This document shows positions 57,962-64,000 of a DNA stretch of 64,000 bases, one piece after another (the stretch's first letter is position 1; each line of letters opens with the position of its first letter). The notes under the pieces are model-generated. The model made no database searches. It was not told the DNA's origin and saw only the letters and a list, made by a program, of their open reading frames with translations. A program made the translations under genes and the position numbers. The DNA is taken from positions 62,001 to 126,000 of the forward strand of contig NZ_JACHBG010000012.1 of assembly GCF_014207095.1 (NCBI RefSeq). The letters run 5' to 3'. This stretch comes from Martinezella lusitana (GTDB lineage Bacteria; Pseudomonadota; Alphaproteobacteria; Rhizobiales; Rhizobiaceae).

Positions 57962-59899
57962 ATGTCATTTCTCCAGAATGCCAAAATCAGGACGAAAGTA
58001 CTCTCCATCATCATCCCGATCTGCCTGATCGGGGTTGCAAGCGTCTTCTTTATATCGAGCCAATATAAGGATAGCGTTGGCACCTATTCGAATTTCATTT
58101 CGAAGGATGAGACAGCGGCCGTCGAGATGTCCAGAGCCAGCCAGCGGCTGACAGCACTGAGCTACAATGCCTATCAAATCCTGGTCTACAGCAGGAAAGA
58201 CCCGGCAATGGCGACGTTTTCGAAAGATTACGAGGAGAACAAGACTGTTCTTCTCGCTCGCGTCGCGACAGCCAAACAGTTGATTCCAGCCGAAGCGGAT
58301 GCGATCGACAAGCTGGCTGCGAAGGCAAATGACATTGTTGCGCTGACCGATCGGGCCGTGAAGGCTGGGCTGGTCGATGACAACGATACGGCCACCACGC
58401 TTCTGAAGCAGGCAGATCCCCTCATCAAAGATGAAGTCCTTGCCGTCCGCCACTGGCTCGATACCTTAAACGACAACATCAACACCAAGAGCGATAAACT
58501 TGATGAGCATGCATCGAGCACGATCACCAATACGCTTGTCGCACTCGGTTTTCTCTTTGCCGCGGCAATCCTGATCGCAATTCTTGTTTCTGCCCGCGGT
58601 ATCACCACACCTATCGAGCGACTGCGAGCCCGTATGGTATCGCTTGCCGACGGCCATACGGACGAACAGATCTCAGGCCTTGGCCGCAAGGACGAGGTTG
58701 GTCAGATGGCGGCGGCAGTCTCTGTATTTCGCGACAATGCGCTCGAGCGTATTCGCTTGGAGCAGGAAGCTGCCGCAGGGCGAAGCCTCTCTGAACGGGA
58801 AAGACTGGAACGTGAGGCGCAGAAGGCCAAGGACGCGGCCGATACTCAATTCGCCGTTGATGGGCTGGCGAGCGGCTTGTCTGAGCTTTCGAATGGCAAC
58901 ATGGTCTATCGCATCGAGAAGCCTTTCGTCGCCCACCTCGATCAGCTGAGGACGAACTTCAACGCGTCGATGGCAAAGCTTGAGGAGACGCTGCGCGCGG
59001 TCGGTCAGGGCGGTCAAGCGATCGCAGCCGGTGCCAGCCAAATCCGCTCGGCGGCCGACGATCTCTCCAAACGCACTGAGCAGCAAGCGGCCTCGGTGGA
59101 GGAGACCGCCGCGGCACTCGAGGAAATCACCACCACGGTCAAGGATTCCACCCGGCGGGCGGAAGAGGCGAGCTCGTTGGTCGGACGGGCCCGCGTCGGC
59201 GCCGAAAAGTCCGGCGAAGTCATGCGCGAGGCGATCGCCGCCATGGAGGCCATCTCGAAATCGTCGAGCGAGATCAGCAACATCATCGGCGTCATCGACG
59301 ATATCGCCTTCCAGACAAATCTGCTCGCTCTCAATGCAGGGGTTGAAGCGGCACGAGCTGGCGAAGCCGGCAAGGGATTTGCCGTCGTTGCTCAGGAAGT
59401 GCGTGAGCTTGCTCAGCGTTCGGCAAAGGCTGCCAAGGAAATCAAGGCACTGATTTCGACGTCCGGCCAGCAGGTCGACAGCGGCGTGGATCTCGTGTCG
59501 CGAACTGGGCAGTCGCTTCAGCAGATCGTCAAGGAAGTCGAAGACATCGATCGCAATGTCCGTGCGATCGTCGAGGCCGCGCGTGAGCAGGCAACCGGAT
59601 TGCAGGAGATCAACACTGCGGTCAACACCATCGATCAGGGTACGCAGCAGAATGCAGCCATGGTCGAGGAGTCCACGGCTGCGAGCTACAGCCTGTCCAA
59701 AGAAGTCACTGCCTTGAACGAGCTGCTTGGACAGTTCGCGCTCAATGGCGACCGCGGCCAGTCACGACCCGCAATGGCGACGGAGCAGTCGAAAGCCGCC
59801 GCTTCGCCGGCGCGTTCGCTGCGGTCACGTATCGCCGGTGCGTTTACGGGCTCGGGCGGCGCGACTGCTGCTGCGGCCTCCTCATGGGAAGAGTTTTGA
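57962..59899 (+). CDS. Methyl-accepting chemotaxis protein (transmembrane)
   Basis: 645 residues from ATG 57962. Transmembrane helix at about 12-32 (VLSIIIPICLIGVASVFF), periplasmic four-helix-type sensor at 33-188, second helix at about 190-211, then HAMP (ITTPIERLRARMVSLADG) and a second HAMP-like segment, and the signalling domain with AFQTNLLALNAGVEAARAG and VAQEVRELAQRSAKAAKEIK. It ends with an alanine-rich tail and SWEEF, which may be a docking site for methylation enzymes. Ligand unknown. Confidence 0.95.
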   Translation: MSFLQNAKIRTKVLSIIIPICLIGVASVFFISSQYKDSVGTYSNFISKDETAAVEMSRASQRLTALSYNAYQILVYSRKDPAMATFSKDYEENKTVLLARVATAKQLIPAEADAIDKLAAKANDIVALTDRAVKAGLVDDNDTATTLLKQADPLIKDEVLAVRHWLDTLNDNINTKSDKLDEHASSTITNTLVALGFLFAAAILIAILVSARGITTPIERLRARMVSLADGHTDEQISGLGRKDEVGQMAAAVSVFRDNALERIRLEQEAAAGRSLSERERLEREAQKAKDAADTQFAVDGLASGLSELSNGNMVYRIEKPFVAHLDQLRTNFNASMAKLEETLRAVGQGGQAIAAGASQIRSAADDLSKRTEQQAASVEETAAALEEITTTVKDSTRRAEEASSLVGRARVGAEKSGEVMREAIAAMEAISKSSSEISNIIGVIDDIAFQTNLLALNAGVEAARAGEAGKGFAVVAQEVRELAQRSAKAAKEIKALISTSGQQVDSGVDLVSRTGQSLQQIVKEVEDIDRNVRAIVEAAREQATGLQEINTAVNTIDQGTQQNAAMVEESTAASYSLSKEVTALNELLGQFALNGDRGQSRPAMATEQSKAAASPARSLRSRIAGAFTGSGGATAAAASSWEEF

Positions 59900-59946
59900 T
59901 GCCGGACATGTATAATTGCCAATAAGCAATTGATAACAAGAAGTTT

Positions 59947-59980
59947 AATGACCGCGGCTTTGCAAGTCGCGGTCATTTTC
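59947..59980. terminator. Bidirectional terminator
   Basis: AATGACCGCG pairs with CGCGGTCATT around a partly paired 11-base loop, with TTTTCG after it and A/T-rich sequence before it. Lies between convergent chemoreceptor and phosphate transporter genes. Confidence 0.85.
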
Positions 59981-60002
59981 GTTCATCGTCGCTTCTGCTT
60001 GC

Positions 60003-61007
60003 TTACCTGAAAAGCTGCATGCCCCAGTAGGAAAGTGCAGAGATCGCTGCCGCCGCCGGCAGTGTAATGATCCAGGCGATCACGATATTGCCCGCGATAC
60101 CCCAGCGTACCGCCGAAACGCGACGAGCGGCACCAACACCAATGATGGCGCCGGTGATGGTGTGGGTGGTGGATACCGGTATGCCAAGCCAGGTCGCGGC
60201 AAAGAGCGTCAGCGCGCCACCGGTCTCCGCGCAGAATCCCTGCATCGGATTGAGACGGGTAATCTTCGAGCCCATCGTGTGCACGATCCGCCATCCGCCA
60301 AACAGTGTGCCGAGCGCCATGGCTGTCTGGCAGGAAAGCACGACCCATAGCGGAACATGGAAGGAACCTCCGCCATATCCTTGGGAATAAAGGAGAATGG
60401 CGATGATGCCCATGGTCTTCTGCGCATCGTTGCCGCCGTGTCCCAGCGAATAGAGCGACGCCGAGAAGAACTGCAGGATGCGGAATGTGCTGTCGACGGC
60501 AAAGGGTGTCTGTCGCACGAATAGCCAAGTCACGATCAGGACGAGGAATAGCGCCAGGATAAAACCGATCAAGGGTGACATCATGATCGCGCCGGCCGTC
60601 TTGAAGACACCGAGCCAGACGATCGAGCTTACGCCGACCTTGGCGAGGCCGGCGCCGATCAACCCGCCGACCAGCGCATGCGACGAGCTGGAGGGTATCC
60701 CAAATATCCAGGTGACGATGTTCCAGACGATCGCTCCCAGCAGTGCGGCGAAGATGACGGAGGCATCGACGATACTCGGATCGATAATGCCGGTTCCGAG
60801 CGTCTCGGCCACATGCAACCCGAAAAAGAGGAAAGCGATGAAGTTGAAGAACGCTGCCCACAGGACCGCATATTGCGGCCGCAGGACACGGGTCGACACG
60901 ATGGTGGCGATGGAATTTGCTGCATCATGAAGCCCGTTCAGAAAGTCGAAGAACAAGGCAGTGGCGATGATCCCTATCAGCAAGGGAAAGGCGAGGGTGG
61001 CCTCCAT
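60003..61007 (-). CDS. pit: Low-affinity inorganic phosphate transporter (Pit family)
   Basis: 334 residues, about ten membrane segments, PiT family. Signature segments are DFLNGLHDAANSIATIVSTRVL near the N-terminus and GGNDAQKTMGIIAILL in the middle, and the second repeat begins TGGALTLFAATWLGIPVSTTHTITGAIIG. Imports phosphate (as metal-phosphate) with protons. ATG 61007 overlaps the stop of the DUF47 gene upstream, an arrangement known in rhizobia as orfA-pit. Confidence 0.95.
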   Translation of the reverse strand: MEATLAFPLLIGIIATALFFDFLNGLHDAANSIATIVSTRVLRPQYAVLWAAFFNFIAFLFFGLHVAETLGTGIIDPSIVDASVIFAALLGAIVWNIVTWIFGIPSSSSHALVGGLIGAGLAKVGVSSIVWLGVFKTAGAIMMSPLIGFILALFLVLIVTWLFVRQTPFAVDSTFRILQFFSASLYSLGHGGNDAQKTMGIIAILLYSQGYGGGSFHVPLWVVLSCQTAMALGTLFGGWRIVHTMGSKITRLNPMQGFCAETGGALTLFAATWLGIPVSTTHTITGAIIGVGAARRVSAVRWGIAGNIVIAWIITLPAAAAISALSYWGMQLFR

Positions 61008-61648
61008 CAGACGCTCTCGAGCACGATGCCGTTGATCTCATTGGCGACGTCCTCGAAGCGGTCGACAACCTTCTCCAGTTCGCCGTATATCTCGCTGCCG
61101 ATGATAAAGGCCATGGCATTGGAGGCGCCGTAATTGCGGAACAGATCCTTCAGTCCCTGGTCGTGGAGTTCGTCGGCGCGACCCTCCACCTTGACGATCT
61201 CTTCCGTGAGATTGGCAAGCTTGGAGGCATTGGGACCCATGCGATCGAGAAGAGGAACGGCCTCGGCGACGAGATGCGCGGCTCTGACGATCACTTCGCC
61301 CATCTGCTGCATGCCGGGATCGAAGCTTTTCTGCTCGAACAACCGGATGGTTTTCACCGTCTTGTGCATCATGTCGATGGCGTCATCCATGGACATGATG
61401 AGATCCTTGATGTCGCCGCGGTCGAATGGCGTGATGAAGCTGCGCCGCACCGCAAGCAGCACATCGCGCGTGATGCCGTCAGCCTGATTTTCAAGCTCTA
61501 TGATCCGCCGGCCTTTCGCGTCGATGTCCTTGCCGGCCAAAAGTTCGTTCAGGGCTTCAGCAGCGCCGACGATCGTGCGCGAGTGCTGCGCGAAGAGATC
61601 GAAAAAACGATCCTCGCGCGGCATGAGTTTGCGAAACCAGCCTAACAT
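61007..61648 (-). CDS. DUF47/PhoU-like Pit accessory protein
   Basis: 213 residues from ATG 61648, with GGAG 6 bp upstream; a second ATG is at 61663. All-helical DUF47 family, with PREDRFFDLFAQHSRTIVGAAEAL near the start and RSFITPFDRGDIKDLIMSMDDAIDMMHK in the middle. Such proteins accompany Pit transporters and modulate their use. The PHO box upstream suggests control by PhoB. In Sinorhizobium the equivalent operon is repressed on phosphate starvation (established knowledge). Confidence 0.94.
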   Translation of the reverse strand: MLGWFRKLMPREDRFFDLFAQHSRTIVGAAEALNELLAGKDIDAKGRRIIELENQADGITRDVLLAVRRSFITPFDRGDIKDLIMSMDDAIDMMHKTVKTIRLFEQKSFDPGMQQMGEVIVRAAHLVAEAVPLLDRMGPNASKLANLTEEIVKVEGRADELHDQGLKDLFRNYGASNAMAFIIGSEIYGELEKVVDRFEDVANEINGIVLESV

Positions 61649-61666
61649 CAAAACTCCATGCATTTA

Positions 61667-61684
61667 TTGTCATGAAACCGTCAT
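61667..61684. promoter_or_regulatory. PHO box upstream of the DUF47-pit operon
   Basis: Two direct repeats spaced as in PHO boxes: TTGTCAT-GAAA-CCGTCAT, close to CTGTCAT-N4-CTGTCAT. Orientation is opposite to the operon it precedes, 19-36 bp before ATG 61648, compatible with repression by PhoB. Confidence 0.65.
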
Positions 61685-61758
61685 AATTGACGGAGCGCGG
61701 CTTGGAAAGTCGCGTGTTCTCGATGTTCTGTGGGTAGAGCTAACGGCTGTTTAGGTAA

Positions 61759-62883
61759 TCAGTCGCGTAGAAGGGGCAGCAATTGATCCCCCTGGCGCTG
61801 AATTTCCGTCAGGTAGGGCGTATCCGACAGGACGAAATGCGTGATGCCCAGCTCTCTGTATTTGCGCAGCGAGCGGGCAACCTCTTCTGCCGACCCAACC
61901 AGCCATGTGGTCCCGGCGCCGCCGCCACCGAATCTGCCCGGTGCGGTGTAAAGGTTATCGTCGAGTACATCGCCGCGTGCATTGAGGTCGAACAAGCGTC
62001 TCTGTCCGACTGCAATGGACTGCCGGTGATCATGCCAGCCTGTGCCGTTATCTTCAGCCATCCTGGCGACTTTTGCTTCGGCGTCCGCCCACGCCTCTGC
62101 GCTGGTCTCGCGCACGAGCGTGGTGATGCGCAAGCCGAATTCCAGCGGAGCGAGATTGCGATCGAGCGCCTTGCTCAGCGACTTCAAGCGCTCGATCCGT
62201 TCGCGTACGCCATCAAGCGGCTCACCCCAGAAGAGCTGAACGTCCGCCTCGGTGGCCGCCACGCTTTCGGCCGCCTCCGAAGCGCCGCCGAAATAGAGCT
62301 TGGGGTGCCTGCGCTCGCCGCAAGCCTGAATCCGCGGCGCTGCCGTTGATTCGGCAACGCGGAAGTGTTCACCCTCATAAGTAACGCTCTCTTCGGTCCA
62401 AAGCTTGCGAACCAGCCGCATGAATTCCCGGGTGCGGGTATATCGCTGCGCTTGATCTCCCTCGCTGTCGCCATAAGCGGCGAGATTGTCCTTGCCGGAG
62501 ACTATGTTGACGCGCACGCGGCCGCCGCTCAGCTGATCCAATGTGGCGGCCGCGGATGCGAATTGTGCAGGCCGCCAATAGCCGGGGCGAATGGCGATCA
62601 ACGGCTCGAAGCTTGTGGTTCTTGCGGTAAGAGCGGTGGCAACGGTGAAGGTATCAGGCCGCCCCCAGCCGGTGCCGATCAGCGCGCCTTTCCAGCCATG
62701 CTCTTCCAGCGCCTTGGCGTGGTTCGTCAACGTTTCCAGGCTGTTGTGGCTTTCGACTGTGGAGTCGCCTCGATGGCCGGGCTTCGTGTCATTGGGAATG
62801 TACCAGAGAAATTCGCTGCTGCTCATGACCATGCCTGCATGTATTGGATGGGAAGGTATCGCCGCGACGGAGATGGGTGACAC
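61759..62883 (-). CDS. ssuD: FMNH2-dependent alkanesulfonate monooxygenase-like protein (SsuD family)
   Basis: 374 residues if begun at GTG 62883; ATG 62832 or 62826 would shorten it to about 357 or 355 and fits the usual SsuD N-terminus (SSSEFLWYIPN). Luciferase-like barrel with FEPLIAIRPGYWRPAQFASAAATLDQLSGGRVRVNIVSGKDNLAAYGD and the SsuD-type ending ITHFVLSDTPYLTEIQR. It desulfonates alkanesulfonates to aldehyde and sulfite using FMNH2. The ssuC and ssuB genes lie directly upstream on the same strand. No ssuE reductase or ssuA binding protein is in the window. Confidence 0.9.
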   Translation of the reverse strand: MSPISVAAIPSHPIHAGMVMSSSEFLWYIPNDTKPGHRGDSTVESHNSLETLTNHAKALEEHGWKGALIGTGWGRPDTFTVATALTARTTSFEPLIAIRPGYWRPAQFASAAATLDQLSGGRVRVNIVSGKDNLAAYGDSEGDQAQRYTRTREFMRLVRKLWTEESVTYEGEHFRVAESTAAPRIQACGERRHPKLYFGGASEAAESVAATEADVQLFWGEPLDGVRERIERLKSLSKALDRNLAPLEFGLRITTLVRETSAEAWADAEAKVARMAEDNGTGWHDHRQSIAVGQRRLFDLNARGDVLDDNLYTAPGRFGGGGAGTTWLVGSAEEVARSLRKYRELGITHFVLSDTPYLTEIQRQGDQLLPLLRD

Positions 62884-62898
62884 CCGTCCATCATGCGC

Positions 62899-63753
62899 TC
62901 AGAGTTTGCCCTTCCACGGAACGAGAACTGCTTCGAGAATGCGGATCGTCGCCGTGAAGGCAAAGGCGCAAAGGGCGATTATGCCGATGCCGACGAAGAC
63001 GACGTCGGTTGCCAGGAATTGTGATGCCGACATGATCATGAAACCGATGCCGCGCGTCGAGGCGATGAGTTCCGCCGCCACCAGCGTTCCCCAGCCAATA
63101 CCGAAGGCAATTCTGACGCCGGTCAGGATCTCCGGCAAGGCCGAAGGCAGGACGATGGAAAGGAAGAGTTGCAGCCGGTTTGCGCCGAGCGAACGCGCTG
63201 CATTGACACGCTCGAGAGGAAGCGAGCGCACACCGGCCTGAGCGGACAGGCAGATCGGTGCAAACATGGCGAGTACCAGCAGGGTGATCTTGGAGGTTTC
63301 GCCGATGCCGAGCCAGATGATCATCAGCGGCAGGTAGGAAAGCGGAGGCAGCGGCCAGTAGAATTCGATCGGCGTGTCCAGAATCCCCTTCGCCCAGCGG
63401 CTAAGGCCCATCAGCAGGCCGGCAGGAATGCCGACCGCAATCGCAATCGCCGCCGCGACGACGATACGAAACAGGCTTGCGATTATGTGTTCCGAGAGTG
63501 AGGCGCCAGCATAGCCATCGCGGTAGATGACGCCGATTTGCGTCAGGACTTCGTCGGGCCGCGGGAGAAAGAGGTGGGAGACCAGGCCGAGCTTGGAGAC
63601 GAACCACCAGGCGCCCAAAAAGACAATTCCGGTTACGAGGCTGATCGCGATTGTCGGCTTCGCACCGACGCCGAATCCGGGCATGCGAACAAGCTTTGCT
63701 TTTACTTCCGGCGAACGGACGGAAACGGGGCGAGTGCCAGTAATGTCGGTCAT
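62899..63753 (-). CDS. ssuC: Sulfonate-type ABC permease (SsuC family)
   Basis: 284 residues, six membrane segments. The coupling loop (NAARSLGANRLQLFLSIVLPSALPEILTGVRIAFGIGW) is typical of SsuC/TauC. ATG 63753 overlaps the stop of the ATPase gene by 4 bp. It forms the channel of an aliphatic sulfonate or taurine importer. Confidence 0.94.
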   Translation of the reverse strand: MTDITGTRPVSVRSPEVKAKLVRMPGFGVGAKPTIAISLVTGIVFLGAWWFVSKLGLVSHLFLPRPDEVLTQIGVIYRDGYAGASLSEHIIASLFRIVVAAAIAIAVGIPAGLLMGLSRWAKGILDTPIEFYWPLPPLSYLPLMIIWLGIGETSKITLLVLAMFAPICLSAQAGVRSLPLERVNAARSLGANRLQLFLSIVLPSALPEILTGVRIAFGIGWGTLVAAELIASTRGIGFMIMSASQFLATDVVFVGIGIIALCAFAFTATIRILEAVLVPWKGKL

Positions 63754-64000
63754 GCCGCGCTCCTGATATTGTCTGCATTGTGAAGGATCGCGCGAATTTC
63801 CTCTCTGAGTTCGGCAAATTCGCGGGAAGTGGTGATCGACCGCGCATCGCCGTTGGCGGCCAGACGATGCACGAAATCGAGATTGAAGCGGGCGACGACC
63901 CGGCCCGGCCGCGGCGACATCACCAGCACCTCGGTGCCCAGAAACAGGGCCTCTTCGATCGAATGGGTAATGAAGAAGATCCGCTTGTTGGTTCTGGCCC
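63750..64000 (-). CDS. ssuB: Sulfonate-type ABC ATPase (SsuB family), C-terminal part
   Basis: Last 82 or so codons of an ABC ATPase, cut by the window end. Visible: the H-loop region IFFITHSIEEALFLGTEVLVMSPRPGRVV, characteristic of SsuB/TauB/nitrate-type ATPases, then a helical tail ending NADNIRSAA. The start and Walker motifs lie beyond 64000. Operon order ssuB-ssuC-ssuD. Confidence 0.9.
   Translation of the reverse strand, partial: ARTNKRIFFITHSIEEALFLGTEVLVMSPRPGRVVARFNLDFVHRLAANGDARSITTSREFAELREEIRAILHNADNIRSAA

Noticed and set aside
1..64000. CRISPR arrays, tRNA, rRNA, insertion sequences or prophage
   Set aside because: No regularly spaced repeats, no tRNA-like cloverleaf that I could recognise, and no transposase, integrase or phage structural protein among the frames.

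Overview
This window reads as part of a chromosome or large replicon of an alphaproteobacterium in the Rhizobiales, most likely Rhizobium or Agrobacterium. The support is high GC coding sequence, the gene families and operon types present, and one intergenic element (45161-45380) built like the mosaic palindromic repeats of that order. No rRNA, tRNA, phage, insertion sequence or CRISPR array was seen. The content is accessory metabolism: uptake systems, catabolic operons, resistance and signalling. Assignments come from reading motifs and family resemblance by eye; no search was run.

Left part (1-15.6 kb): a cytochrome P450 divergent from a TetR regulator with a perfect palindrome between them. 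Next comes a sulfur/nitrogen-type flavin module: an NtaA/DszA-type monooxygenase, a CUT2 (ribose-type) ABC importer with two binding proteins, and two DszC/SfnB-like acyl-CoA-dehydrogenase-fold oxidases, plus a purine-type NCS2 permease. From 14.3 to 23.8 kb a packed minus-strand operon (GntR, DUF3830, TIGR04076, aldo/keto reductase, NTF2-like, LivK-like binding protein, DAO-type oxidase) stands divergent from livGFHM. It looks like one import-and-catabolism system of unknown substrate.

Middle (23.8-41.9 kb): a GntR-controlled amino-sugar operon with a NanE-NanK fusion and an ABC importer that lacks its own ATPase. Then a tandem of a class A and a class C beta-lactamase divergent from an AmpR-type LysR regulator, a globin-coupled chemoreceptor, and a CmlA/FloR-like exporter preceded by what looks like a drug-sensing leader peptide and attenuator. 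Two small periplasmic proteins follow.

Right-middle (40.2-50.6 kb): a lysine/2-aminoadipate degradation island consisting of an AsnC regulator, a saccharopine dehydrogenase-like enzyme, a YdiJ-type D-2-hydroxyglutarate dehydrogenase, an aminotransferase, an ALDH7-type semialdehyde dehydrogenase, an HglS (DUF1338) 2-oxoadipate decarboxylase and a LysR regulator. Together they would take aminoadipate semialdehyde to 2-oxoglutarate.

Right end (50.7-64 kb): a flavin monooxygenase, an unknown secreted protein, an MscS channel, a duplicated-sensor GGDEF protein, mntR-mntH with an MntR box, a chemoreceptor, a DUF47-Pit phosphate unit with a PHO box, and an ssuD-ssuC-ssuB sulfonate operon cut by the window end.
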